Assembly (NCBI GenBank): GCA_963771005.1
Contig: CAVYRO010000005.1
Location: 62,001-126,000 of the forward strand
DNA: 64,000 bases
Reading direction: 5' to 3'
Source of the DNA: DASQZK01 sp963771005
Lineage (GTDB): Bacteria; Bacteroidota; Bacteroidia; Bacteroidales; GCA-2748055
How positions within the stretch are numbered: position 1 is the stretch's first letter; every line of letters begins with the position of its first letter. The notes below the pieces were generated by a model, which searched no databases, was not told where the DNA came from, and saw only the letters and a list, made by a program, of their open reading frames with translations. A program made the position numbers and the translations under genes. Of the stretch, positions 51,541 to 59,407 are shown one piece after another.

Positions 51541-52272
51541 GTCGAGTCACCCAAGGGAATTTCACCCCCGGGTTCTCACAGAACCGTACTTGATAATCTC
51601 CCGTCATACGGCTCTTCTAATCTCTATTGCATATAAAGCTCTTCCTCTTTCAAGTTGGCAAAATGCAATAAAAATTAGCTAATCCCTTCGCTCCTTCTAT
51701 CTTTCGATAGATATCAACACTACTACGAATGAGTCCGCCACCGTTGTCTCATACGAATTTCATATGTCTGCTTCCTGTATTCATTTTGCAGAGCGACAAC
51801 GACTTCCCTTGTTCCGTACAAACGCCTGTTGTGCCAGTCCTGCCGGCTTTACCCCGGATGCCATGTGGCCAGAAATCAGGACTCCTGCCACACGTTGCTC
51901 CTGAGATAAACCGTGATCCCTCAGTTTCGACATCTTCTTATCCGCTATCGAGGCCTCATTCGCCGGTTCAATCTATTCAGCTCCGACACACTCACCTGCA
52001 TGATTCATGACCACGCTTTTCCTTATCGTTCACCACCCCGGAAGTTTATTCGCTTCGCACTTGCTGCTCCGCAACCCGCTCATGAGGGCTTCGCCGTTCC
52101 GCCCGGCGCAGCGTAAGGTAGTTTATTCGTACCGTGTTTATTTTCATAGGTACTCATGAGCTCACCGCAAATGCGGATCGGTTGCCTGCTACGCCTGATC
52201 GTCGTAGGCGGAAGGCCAATCCTTAATTCTTACGCTCAGCGCCAGATAAGACAGTTCGCTCGTCCTCCACAC
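51541..52272 (-). ncRNA. ORF-less group II intron
   Basis: On the minus strand it starts GTGTGGAGGACG (consensus GTGYG). It ends with domain V, GAGCCGTATG ... GTACGGTTC with the AGC triad and a GAGA loop (about 51579-51615). Domain VI follows (GAACCCGGGGGTGAAATTCC), and the last bases are CTCGAC. The total of 732 nt is about the size of a ribozyme with no reverse transcriptase inserted. Open frames inside are artefacts. Splicing would need a maturase supplied in trans. Confidence 0.8.
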
Positions 52273-52342
52273 ATCTGAATCGTTTTAATTAAGGTCTTCC
52301 ATCATTTGTACAGCATCTTCTGCATGATAGCAGAAGTTCAAG

Positions 52343-52477
52343 GCACACACGGTTTATGGTTATGGTGCGTGCGGGATTACGAAGCGATTAATTATCAAGT
52401 TGGTACTGACTTTTTTTACGAGTCACAAACCTTCGTTAACCCACTGAAACCCGCATGCACTATACCATTTGTTGTGC
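52343..52477 (-). other. attC-like site A4
   Basis: A 135-bp palindrome. GGTTATGGTGCGTGCGGGAT faces CCCGCATGCACTATACCAT. The right end GTTGTGC fits the GTTRYRC variant. The central part is shared with A2. It begins 10 bp after the MNT gene stop. Confidence 0.8.
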
Positions 52478-52486
52478 TTATGTGGC

Positions 52487-52801
52487 TTATGCAACAACCT
52501 CAAATCCTGTCTTTTTAATTTCTACAACAAATGGATTTCCCGAATCAAAATCGTTTAAAGAAATTGGATGTGGTTCAATTCTTGAATCAATCTGCGCTGC
52601 CAACATCATAAGTTGTACTTGAATATCAAATCGTTTTGAATCATCCAGGTTGGAAAAAATCAATGCCAGGTCTATATCACTATCCTCTGTTGATTTCCCT
52701 TTAGCATATGAGCCGAATACATATACTTTCTCAATATCAGTGAATTTTTCTTTAATCAAATCCAGATATTTTGCTATTGTTGTATCAATGTTTTTATCCA
52801 T
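52487..52801 (-). CDS. MNT-type nucleotidyltransferase (MntA-like antitoxin)
   Basis: A 104-residue minimal nucleotidyltransferase. The signature GSYAKGKSTEDSDID fits GSX10DXD, which places Mg-ATP. In type VII toxin-antitoxin systems such proteins AMPylate the HEPN toxin encoded beside them. Here the start overlaps the end of the neighbouring gene by 28 bp, whose C-terminus is indeed HEPN-like. Length is normal. The partner is however a chimera, so the module may no longer work as a pair. Confidence 0.88.
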   Translation of the reverse strand: MDKNIDTTIAKYLDLIKEKFTDIEKVYVFGSYAKGKSTEDSDIDLALIFSNLDDSKRFDIQVQLMMLAAQIDSRIEPHPISLNDFDSGNPFVVEIKKTGFEVVA

Positions 52802-53172
52802 GATCTTAGCTCTTTTAATTTTTCAATCCACTCTTCGGTAAATTCAGTGGTACATTGTTTTTTGAAACTCATTTTGTAGTCATCGTATCTGGTATTAATA
52901 TTAAATGCTGTAATAGTTACAAGTTGTATTTTTATCTCATCCGTTAAACTCAATTGAGCTTTCTCTGCCAATCTCAAAAGGAGAATCAAGGTGTCGTTTT
53001 GGCGGAGAACTTTAATTTTATTTTTATTTTCGATTATATACTTTTTCTTATTTACAATCAATTCTGTCTGTTTGTCTGAATATAATTTGATGTTCGTTGT
53101 CGGCTTATTTATTAATGTTGCGCACGAATTACAAACAAATAGAATTAAAAAATAGATTACTGTCTTTTTCAA
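52774..53172 (-). CDS. Chimeric ORF: lipoprotein N-terminus fused to HEPN C-terminus
   Basis: The first 60 or so residues (KKTVIYFLILFVCNSC signal, then ATLINKPTTNIKLYSDKQTE) are a Bacteroidota lipoprotein start. From RLAEKAQLSLTDEIKIQLV to TRYDDYKMSFKKQCTTEFTE and the end, it is the C-terminal half of a HEPN domain, the normal partner of the MNT gene. The join near residue 65-70 is in frame. The HEPN N-terminal helices, and the region where the catalytic His usually stands, are missing. The start codon is probably TTG at 53172; a farther TTG lies in the attC-like site. Confidence 0.65.
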   Translation of the reverse strand: MKKTVIYFLILFVCNSCATLINKPTTNIKLYSDKQTELIVNKKKYIIENKNKIKVLRQNDTLILLLRLAEKAQLSLTDEIKIQLVTITAFNINTRYDDYKMSFKKQCTTEFTEEWIEKLKELRSWIKTLIQQ

Positions 53173-53207
53173 AATATAGTTGTAGTTATTGAGTTTTCTT
53201 AATATGG

Positions 53208-53344
53208 TTGCCAACGGTTTGCCGGTATGAAACGTTGTGCATTTCGAAGCACTTCCGTATCAAACCGTTACTGCCTTTGATTAATTGTTATATTGTTTAA
53301 ATTTAGCACTATCCGCGCAATGTTTTATGACCGGCTGTTAGCAA
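53208..53344 (-). other. attC-like site A5
   Basis: A 137-bp palindrome. TTGCCAACGGTTTGCCGGTAT faces ATGACCGGCTGTTAGCAA. GTTAGC at the right end matches the core box. The centre (GCATTTCGAAGCACTTCCG ... CAAACCGTTACTGCCTTTG) resembles that of A7. Confidence 0.85.
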
Positions 53345-53354
53345 CTGGTGGTTC

Positions 53355-53675
53355 TTAAAAAGCGAATTCAAGATTATCATCTGTCTCAATCCTTAATTTA
53401 ACTTTAGCTTTCATTGCTTGAAAAACTTTCATTATCGTTGAAACAGAAGCACTATGGTTTCCATGTTCAAGTTTTGAAATCTGCGAACGTTTAACACCTA
53501 TCAAATCTCCAAGCTGTGATTGAGTCAAGTTATTTTGAATCCTTAATTGTTTTATTTTTTCTCCAATCAGCTCCATTTTCAAATCAAACTCATACTCCTC
53601 TCTATCGGGAGTTCCTTTTTTACCAAAGTACTTATCCTCTAAATCCTCGAATCTTTTATATTCTTTCTTTTTCAT
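53355..53675 (-). CDS. XRE-family antitoxin
   Basis: A 106-residue protein with a C-terminal helix-turn-helix: IKQLRIQNNLTQSQLGDLIG and VKRSQISKLEHGNHSASVST. A second ATG lies two codons upstream. It lies 5-11 bp downstream of a RelE-type toxin gene and so forms the antitoxin of a HigBA-like pair. Its N-terminal part (EDKYFGKKGTPDREEYEFD) is related to that of the orphan regulator at 54263-54547. It ends 10 bp before A5. Confidence 0.9.
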   Translation of the reverse strand: MKKKEYKRFEDLEDKYFGKKGTPDREEYEFDLKMELIGEKIKQLRIQNNLTQSQLGDLIGVKRSQISKLEHGNHSASVSTIMKVFQAMKAKVKLRIETDDNLEFAF

Positions 53676-53686
53676 AATCATGAGTG

Positions 53687-54031
53687 TTATAATAATCCTT
53701 TAAAATATTTTTCTTTAATTAACTCTGCTTTTTCAATATCCTGTTTTGGTGTCTTGTTTGTTTTCTTAATCAATCCGTGCGTACAAACTATTAATGTCTC
53801 AGTGTCACCCGAACTATCCCAAAATGCAAAAAGTCGAAAAAACTTGTTACTATCCTTTACTCGAAACTCAAAAATATCTTTCGAGCTTTTCAATTTCTCA
53901 AACCAAGCACCATAAATCCGCATTTTTGTCTTACGTATCGCATAGAATAATTTTTTTCTTGCTGATTTCTCAATTTTGTCAACGAACTTATCTGCCTCTG
54001 GGAGCAAGATTATCTCAATCGGTTTTTTCAT
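53687..54031 (-). CDS. RelE/HigB-type toxin (Gp49-like)
   Basis: A 114-residue toxin: KPIEIILLPEADKFVDKIEK, GAWFEKLKSSKDIFEFRVKD, FFRLFAFWDSS and THGLIKKTNKTPKQDIEKAE are typical of the Gp49/phage-derived HigB group, whose KKTxKTPxxEI motif is diagnostic. It probably cleaves ribosome-bound mRNA. Toxin-first order with the downstream XRE antitoxin fits the family. One cassette: toxin, antitoxin, then attC-like site A5. Confidence 0.92.
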   Translation of the reverse strand: MKKPIEIILLPEADKFVDKIEKSARKKLFYAIRKTKMRIYGAWFEKLKSSKDIFEFRVKDSNKFFRLFAFWDSSGDTETLIVCTHGLIKKTNKTPKQDIEKAELIKEKYFKGLL

Positions 54032-54120
54032 TAATCAATTTTACACAAAACTACGAATTTGTTTCCATATTCAGAAACAATCAGTTGATTTTATATTGAG
54101 CAGGATGCCAAATCCACTTG

Positions 54121-54250
54121 TTGCTAACGTTTACATATATATGCCGCAGCCACTATCGACAAAACGATGTAAAATAAAGATACGTAATTTTCCGAAAATG
54201 CCTTATTCCAAGGGAAGAATAGTGGCTGTGGAATATATATGAAGTTAGGC
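54121..54250 (-). other. attC-like site A6
   Basis: A 130-bp palindrome. TTGCTAACG...ATATATATGCCGCAGCCACTAT faces ATAGTGGCTGTGGAATATAT and GTTAGGC, a perfect GTTRRRY box. The loop (AAAATAAAGATACGTAATTT) is shared with A12. Confidence 0.88.
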
Positions 54251-54262
54251 TTTGTGCTTTTT

Positions 54263-54547
54263 TTATCCTGCTGATAATTGTAAAGATAAGTCCAGGGCAT
54301 TAGCTATAATTACCAGATTTGAAATACGGATATCTTCACCGTTCTCAACACGAGATATGTATGGTCTCTTTTTACCTATTAGCTTAGCGAGATCCTCTTG
54401 ACTCATTTTTAGTTCCTTACGGCGATTCTTTATTATCTCACCGAAATAGTAGGAGAAAGCTTCATCCCGAAACTTTTCACGGGATGCTGTTCCTCTCTTC
54501 CCGTACCGCTTATCAATTAGCTCCTTTGCCTGAATTGTCTTTCCCAT
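54263..54547 (-). CDS. Orphan XRE-family regulator
   Basis: A 94-residue helix-turn-helix protein: IKNRRKELKMSQEDLAKLIG and KKRPYISRVENGEDIRIS. The N-terminal segment ELIDKRYGKRGTASREKFRD parallels the antitoxin at 53355-53675, which belongs to a toxin pair; here no toxin gene is present. It is a single-gene cassette between A7 and A6. It could be a stand-alone antitoxin able to buffer related toxins. Confidence 0.88.
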   Translation of the reverse strand: MGKTIQAKELIDKRYGKRGTASREKFRDEAFSYYFGEIIKNRRKELKMSQEDLAKLIGKKRPYISRVENGEDIRISNLVIIANALDLSLQLSAG

Positions 54548-54649
54548 GATTTCTTATTTTAAATATGCCTGCAAATGTAACGAATATGTTACAATTGAAC
54601 ACATATATAATTGGGAATTTCATTTGGTGTTGTGATCTCTTAGCATAAA

Positions 54650-54780
54650 GCCTAACGGTTGGCAATATGCGGAGGCCGGGATTTCGAAGCTTCAACCTAT
54701 CAAACCGTTGCGATTTTGAGTAAATGTACAAAAGTTTATTTTACCCACATCGCCCGGCTTACGTATATGCGTGTTGGCGG
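54650..54780 (-). other. attC-like site A7
   Basis: A 131-bp palindrome. GCCTAACGGTTGGC...GGCCGGGAT faces ATCGCCCGGCTTACG...GTGTTGGCGG. Both ends match core boxes (GCCTAAC and GTTGGCG). It ends 3 bp before the stop of the next gene. Confidence 0.88.
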
Positions 54781-54783
54781 TAG

Positions 54784-55377
54784 TTATCCATACTCGAAAT
54801 AATACATATCATTTCCATGTTCAAAGGATATCAAACCATATTGCTTGTTTAAATATAAAAAACTCTGCGGTTCATTATAGACGTCTTTAAACAAATAAAC
54901 ATCATTGTAATCTTTGCCATTTATAGTTATTGACCCAACCTCTTCTCTGACATTGCTAGTTGAATTTGCAAATGGTTCGAAAACATCAGCAGAAAAAAAG
55001 AAATCATCCCCGAAAATTGCAAAATCAATATGAAATCTTGATCCTTCTTTTGAAAGCCTAAATTGTATATAGGAATTATCAATCGTATTATTTAGCAATA
55101 AAAATCGTTCTTCAGACCAGTAAGTTACTAAGGGATTGGCAATAAATGATATCTGAATAGTATCTTGTGCAACAATATAGTTCAGAGTATCATTATCAGA
55201 ATACATCGTCAACTTTTCATTAAGTTTGTAAGGAATCGATTCTTTCTCAGATTCTGATAAATAATAAGTCTCATCTTTTTTAGGCATTTCACATTGCAAG
55301 AAATTCAAAATGACAAATATCAACGCAACTAGTCGATAATAAATCATGAACTTACTTTGGTTTTGGTATCTTTTCAT
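54784..55377 (-). CDS. Lipoprotein of unknown function
   Basis: A 197-residue protein with a signal running to NFLQC, a likely lipobox (an internal ATG at 55347 gives a shorter n-region). The mature part is rich in Asp, Glu, Tyr and beta-strand patterns (DTIQISFIANPLVTYWSEER, YNDVYLFKDVY, ISFEHGNDMYYFEYG). No family is recognised. It is flanked by A8 upstream and A7 downstream as a single-gene cassette. Confidence 0.75.
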   Translation of the reverse strand: MKRYQNQSKFMIYYRLVALIFVILNFLQCEMPKKDETYYLSESEKESIPYKLNEKLTMYSDNDTLNYIVAQDTIQISFIANPLVTYWSEERFLLLNNTIDNSYIQFRLSKEGSRFHIDFAIFGDDFFFSADVFEPFANSTSNVREEVGSITINGKDYNDVYLFKDVYNEPQSFLYLNKQYGLISFEHGNDMYYFEYG

Positions 55378-55458
55378 AATATAATATTACTCTATAATTA
55401 TTGTTTTTAAAAAATTTTATAATCAATAGATGTGATTATCTTGCCATTGGACTTAATT

Positions 55459-55594
55459 ACCGCCAACGTGCAGCGGTAATCGTAGTTGCCGGAATTCGTA
55501 GATGAGAAATTCGCGCTAAATTACAGCTGATTAAATGCTCAAACCTCCAAATATACACATAACCAGGTAATTACGGTTACCGCATGTTGGCGGT
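55459..55594 (-). other. attC-like site A8
   Basis: A 136-bp palindrome. CCGCCAACGTGCAGCGGTAA and CGTAGTTGCCGG face CCAGGTAATTACGGTTACCG and CATGTTGGCGG. GTTGGCG is a good core box. The arms are nearly the same as in A13. Confidence 0.88.
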
Positions 55595-55603
55595 ACGTGT
55601 ATT

Positions 55604-55762
55604 TTAACCAGCTTTTATCTTTTGTTTCGACCCCTGACCGGATCCAAATTTAGCTTTTCGTGACCGGATAAATTCACTTATTGCCGTTTCCTCGGCTTTC
55701 GTCAAAGTTGATTCTTGGGTTCCAATAAAATCAACATCCAATTCTATCTTTTTTGTTTTCAT
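55604..55762 (-). CDS. 52-residue basic protein, partner of the GNAT-like gene
   Basis: MKTKKIELDVDFIGTQES, then LTKAEETAISEFIRSRKAK and a basic tail. It is homologous to the 52-residue product at 46724-46882 (LDVDF, LTxxE, ISxFI). It starts 4 bp after the GNAT-like gene's stop and ends 9 bp before A8. Conservation of length, order and spacing across two loci argues that it is a real protein. Confidence 0.72.
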   Translation of the reverse strand: MKTKKIELDVDFIGTQESTLTKAEETAISEFIRSRKAKFGSGQGSKQKIKAG

Positions 55763-55766
55763 GGCC

Positions 55767-56300
55767 TTAACTAATATTTGAAAAATATTTTTTTATCAAT
55801 AGTAGAGCTGCATTTGTGTCAATTATCATTAATCTACCCCCAACGTGCAACGCCCCCAAACTCTCGGTATAATGGTCTATGAGCTGGCTTTTTGAAATAA
55901 ACGCTACATTACCTTCATGTCCCCTTTGAAATGATAATTTGCAAGCAAATGCAACCAAATTTCCTGGTACACCTGAGTACATTTTTGATTTACCCTTATT
56001 AAATGGAGCACTTTCGACAAGGTGCATAAATAGATGATCAGATTTAATCTCTAAACTTATTAATCCTTGAATGATGGATTGATTATTAACTATGGTCAGT
56101 TTGTAAATATCCCTTTCAGGATGCTTTAGCTCAATTTTCCAGTCAAACTGCCATCCATTCTTTTTTGTTATTGTTTTTAAATCAGGCTTGGTAATTAAAG
56201 AAATATCCGTAGGAAAACTATCTCCCGTAACCACATTTCTTATGGAGTTAGTCAGTTCATCGATCTCAATGTCAATCCCTGTATTTCTTAACTTTTTCAT
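55767..56300 (-). CDS. GNAT-fold-like protein
   Basis: A 177-residue protein. Residues 96-101 (ESAPFN) and 110-120 (GVPGNLVAFAC), followed by FQRGHEGNVAFISKSQLIDHY and a terminal IDTNAALLLIKKYF, resemble an acetyltransferase motif-A region, as in poorly described GNAT-like proteins of mobile DNA. The 90-residue N-terminal part has no known domain. A decayed homologue is at 46888-47203. The partner gene follows 4 bp downstream. A toxin or modifying enzyme role is possible; the fold assignment is by pattern only. Confidence 0.65.
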   Translation of the reverse strand: MKKLRNTGIDIEIDELTNSIRNVVTGDSFPTDISLITKPDLKTITKKNGWQFDWKIELKHPERDIYKLTIVNNQSIIQGLISLEIKSDHLFMHLVESAPFNKGKSKMYSGVPGNLVAFACKLSFQRGHEGNVAFISKSQLIDHYTESLGALHVGGRLMIIDTNAALLLIKKYFSNIS

Positions 56301-56371
56301 AATTCAAATTTACGAAAATCAGACCGCTTTTCATAACAAAATTCACATCTTTCAACAGTCCTCTTGCATTA

Positions 56372-56503
56372 CCGCCAACGGTGGCGCTATGAATAGTTGC
56401 CGATTACGGAGTACTTCCCAATCAAGCCGTAACGAACTTGATGCGGGGCTACAACCCTTGAAATACCTACTAAAACGGCAATTATTTATAGCGCATGTTG
56501 AAC
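56372..56503 (-). other. attC-like site A9, abutting IS91-like copy 1
   Basis: A 132-bp palindrome. CCGCCAACGGTGGCGCTATG and AATAGTTGCCG face CGGCAATTATTTATAGCGC and ATGTTGAAC. The right core box is GTTGAAC (56497-56503), immediately followed by the IS left end. Confidence 0.85.
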
Positions 56504-56586
56504 TAAATCCGCCTGCGCGGATAGCTCTATTAAAAATACCCGATTCTTTTCATAATTTGATTTTTTAACCATTAAAACTTCTGATT

Positions 56587-57189
56587 ATGAGAATCCCGAT
56601 AGCCATCGGGACGGGTTTTACCATCGTCGAGCAAGCCATCACACTTGTTCCTGAATTTGAAAACGTTGTTCGCAAGCTTGAGCAACAAGTTACCTTTCGT
56701 GGGCCAGAGTAAAAGTACCCTTCAGAACTACACTTCGACTGCGCTCAGTGCACCGCATCCGGCGCATTGCCCTTTTCGTGCTTCATTTCGGGAAACTGCC
56801 CGAGCAGATCGATCCGGAAGAGATCAACGAATACCTTGTGGCCTGGCCCAGGATCCTAAATCTCCCTCCCGCAGCAGTTTTAAGCACATGGTTTACGGAC
56901 TTCGCTATTACTATCGCCTGCTGGGTGAAGGGGATTATCGTGGGTAATGCGTGAGAACCTGAAAAAGACTTCCATCACCAAAGAGGTAAACCTGCATTCC
57001 CTGCGACACAGCTATGCCACACATCTGCTGGAACAGGGCGTAAATATCGTCACCCTGAAAGAACTGCTTGGCCATGCAGAGATCACCACCACCATGATCT
57101 ATCTCCATATTGCCCAATGCCAGTTAGTCAAGGCCCACAGTCCCCTGGATACGCTTTATAATTATCCCCGGCATGCGGCCAAAGTTTGA
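56587..57189 (+). pseudogene. Tyrosine recombinase of IS91-like copy 1, deleted
   Basis: It begins MRIPIAIGTGFTIVEQAITL (SAM-like N-terminal region). It is frameshifted by a 25-bp repeat insertion at 56732-56756, and loses about 390 bp around 56935 compared with copy 2. The C-terminal catalytic part remains: LHSLRHSYATHLLEQGVNIV and LGHAEITTTMIYLHI (His-x-x-Arg and Tyr). The missing middle holds the first catalytic Arg, so the protein is inactive. Its stop overlaps the transposase start. Confidence 0.85.
56732..56756. repeat. 25-bp dispersed repeat inside the integrase gene
   Basis: It starts ACTTCGACTGCGCTCAGTGC and ends ACCGC. Taking it out rejoins the codons AAC-TAC and ATC-CGG of the integrase. 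It is the same as 59636-59660 and similar to the reverse-complement word in all IS ends (GGTGCACTGAGCCTGCCGAA). Confidence 0.8.
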
Positions 57190-58348
57190 GCTGGCTGATG
57201 CGATACGTCTTTTCGGTACCGGCCTTGCTTCCGGGGTAAGCTTAACGCCCCTGCAACAAAGAGTGCTGGAAAAGATTGCCAGTTGCCGTACGGCTGCCTT
57301 GGGCGGGCATGAAGAAGTATGTGACACCTGTGGTACGGTCCGCTACAGTTACAACAGCTGTGGTGACCGGCATTGTCCCAAATGCCAGGCTGCCAAACAG
57401 GCTTTTTGGATCGATGACCTGATCAGGCGTACTCTTCCGGTGAAGCATTATCACATCATATTCACCGTTCCTCATCAGTTGAACGGGCTTTGCCTGCATA
57501 ACCAACGTTTGTATTACGACCTGCTGTTCGGTGCCGTATGGCATACACTGCGGTCATTCGGATACACGCATTATGGCGTTGAAAGCGGTGCTGTGGCAGT
57601 CTTGCATACCTGGGGACAGAACTTGTCATTGCATCCGCATATCCACTGCATTGTCCCATCTGCTGGCTACACTCTGGATGGCCGGTGGAAGAATATCGGC
57701 CCCTCGGGAAATTACATCTATCCGGTTACCCAACTGAGCAAGGCCTTTAAATACAGGTTCCTGGACAGCCTCAAACGGGCTCTGCGAAAACAGGGAGAAC
57801 TGCAGCTTTTTGACCCAAAACTGCAAGAGGCTTACAGTACACGTTGGGTGGTGAATTGTGAGCCGGCACTGGCAAGTGCTGATCATGTCATAAAATACCT
57901 GGGACAATACACCCACCGGGTAGCTATTACCAACCAAAGGATCCTGAATATTGCCGGAGGCAGGGTGACTTTCATTGCCAAAGACTACCGCGACAAGGCC
58001 ATCAAAAAGCCGGTTACCATGGACGGAGTGGAGTTCCTTCGCCGTTTTACCATGCATATACTACCATCACGCTTCGTGAAGATCAGGTACTTCGGTATTT
58101 ACAATCATACAACCAAAAGGAACCTTGCATTGAAGTTTGTTCCGGAGAAAAAACCTGATATCAATACGCTGATAAAAAACGAAAAACCTCCGGAGACCAG
58201 AATGCAACGCCTTGAACGTCTCATAGGCTTTAATCCCTGCCAGTGTCCGGTATGTAAAAAAGGCCGGATGGTGGTGGTAAGGAAACTGCCCAGGATCAGG
58301 TCGCCTGATAGGGTAAATTCTCCCGAATTTTTCGAGTCAACTTTTTAA
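57173..58348 (+). CDS. IS91-family (HUH) transposase, intact
   Basis: A 391-residue rolling-circle transposase. The N-terminal zinc-binding domain has CDTCG ... CGDRHCPKC at about residues 50-72. The metal-binding HUH motif is HPHIHCIV (about 160). The tyrosine region is YLGQYTHRVAITNQRI (about 240). A C-terminal zinc-like pair is FNPCQCPVCKKGRM. Length fits the Bacteroidota IS91 type. It starts within the end of the integrase gene (17 bp overlap). It is the only intact copy of three in the window. Confidence 0.93.
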   Translation: MRPKFELADAIRLFGTGLASGVSLTPLQQRVLEKIASCRTAALGGHEEVCDTCGTVRYSYNSCGDRHCPKCQAAKQAFWIDDLIRRTLPVKHYHIIFTVPHQLNGLCLHNQRLYYDLLFGAVWHTLRSFGYTHYGVESGAVAVLHTWGQNLSLHPHIHCIVPSAGYTLDGRWKNIGPSGNYIYPVTQLSKAFKYRFLDSLKRALRKQGELQLFDPKLQEAYSTRWVVNCEPALASADHVIKYLGQYTHRVAITNQRILNIAGGRVTFIAKDYRDKAIKKPVTMDGVEFLRRFTMHILPSRFVKIRYFGIYNHTTKRNLALKFVPEKKPDINTLIKNEKPPETRMQRLERLIGFNPCQCPVCKKGRMVVVRKLPRIRSPDRVNSPEFFESTF

Positions 58349-58666
58349 ACTCCGGATTACACCTTATCGATGGAGGCTGGGAAAATTATGCACACTGCAT
58401 ACCAAAATCAGAAAAAATCCGAATAATATCAACTGTTTCCTGCCAATGTAGTGGACGAAAAACTTCAAGCTTCCAGCAATCTTTAGCCTGTCCGATTTCC
58501 AAAAACAACAAAAAACGTCATTAAGTGCATAGCTTACCTGCTGATAGCCCGGCGGATGCGATGCACTGAGCCTGCCGAAGTGTAGTTCAACATGGACTCA
58601 TCGCTGTTCCGATAACTATCGGAATGCAAACCGCTCAGAGTCCTATTTATTAGAGTACGTGCGTTT

Positions 58667-59008
58667 TTAATCAAGCTCCAGACAACTTATTTCTTTATAA
58701 TCAGAATTTTCCAGGAATTCCTTTATCAGGATTTCGTTTTCTCGAATTATTTTTTCAAGTGATTTTGTAGAGGTATTTCCCATTCTCAGCCAAATAATTT
58801 TGGGAGGTGATCCCCTGACCAAACTTAGATCATAGAAATCGGAATCAAAAGTGACTATACAGTAATCGTTCTCTCTTGCATAGTCCCATATTTGACGATC
58901 TGTTGAATTTTCAAGCTTTAGATTTCTAACTTGTTTTGATTCCGGGAAAATATCTTCAAGAAGTTGTGTGATTCGATATGAGATATTTTGATCGAAAAGA
59001 AGATTCAT
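58667..59008 (-). CDS. DUF5615 PIN-like toxin
   Basis: A 113-residue PIN-like nuclease of the Mut7-C/DUF5615 group: NLLFDQNISYRITQLL (first acidic residue), ENDYCIVTFDSDFYDL (acidic cluster) and PPKIIWLRMGN. It is the usual partner of DUF433 antitoxins. It overlaps the upstream DUF433 gene by 4 bp (ATGA). It ends 16 bp from the right end of IS91-like copy 1, which separates it from its attC-like site A9. Confidence 0.92.
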   Translation of the reverse strand: MNLLFDQNISYRITQLLEDIFPESKQVRNLKLENSTDRQIWDYARENDYCIVTFDSDFYDLSLVRGSPPKIIWLRMGNTSTKSLEKIIRENEILIKEFLENSDYKEISCLELD

Positions 59009-59229
59009 GACTTAATACGAATTTTTCTTTCCCTTTCAGCTGCGAAAGATAAACATGCTGATATATCTTCTTCGGTAATTTCAGGAAAATCTGCAGTAAT
59101 TTCCTTTTTTGTCAAACCAGATGCCAGCCAACTTAGCACGTCATACACTGAAATCCGAGTATCACGAATACAAGGCTTTCCGAATCTTTTTTCGGGATTT
59201 ATTGTAATGATATTTTGATAGTTGGTCAT
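59005..59229 (-). CDS. DUF433 antitoxin (VapB45-like)
   Basis: A 74-residue protein from the chosen ATG (MTNYQNIITINPEKRFGKPC); the frame opens 15 codons further up. IRDTRISVYDVLSWLASGLT and DFPEITEEDISACLSFAAER are the DUF433 winged-helix marks. It pairs with the DUF5615 gene downstream and regulates and neutralises it in known systems. A10 lies 50 bp upstream. Confidence 0.92.
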   Translation of the reverse strand: MTNYQNIITINPEKRFGKPCIRDTRISVYDVLSWLASGLTKKEITADFPEITEEDISACLSFAAERERKIRIKS

Positions 59230-59278
59230 ACTACAAATATAACATAATTTTCGTGTTTTGGTTTTCTTACGCATGTAC

Positions 59279-59407
59279 TCTAACGTTTTACAATATGAAA
59301 CGGTTGGGTTTTCGGGCTGCGTTCTTGTCCACCGAGGAAAATGCTGGCGCGAGAACCAAACCCTCGCAAACCACTGAACCCCAACTGTTTTATATTGTGT
59401 GTTGAAC
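59279..59407 (-). other. attC-like site A10, abutting IS91-like copy 2
   Basis: A 129-bp palindrome. TCTAACGTTTTACAATATG and AAACGGTTGGGTT face AACCCCAACTGTTTTATATTG and GTGTTGAAC. The core box GTTGAAC (59401-59407) touches the IS left end. The centre is shared with A1. Confidence 0.85.

Larger units (their letters stand above)
56504..58651 (+). mobile_element. IS91-like element, copy 1 (integrase plus transposase)
   Basis: The left end has a hairpin ATCCGC-CTGC-GCGGAT, followed by an integrase gene (broken), an intact HUH transposase and a 300-bp right end with hairpin CCGATAACTATCGG and terminus CAGAGTCCTATTTATT. There are no terminal inverted repeats and no target duplication, as in the IS91 family. 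It is inserted next to GAAC within the attC-like core box, matching the GAAC target preference known for IS91. It runs opposite to the cassette genes. Confidence 0.85.

Noticed and set aside
51729..52116. Plus-strand frames within 51541-52272
   Set aside because: They lie antisense to group II ribozyme sequence.
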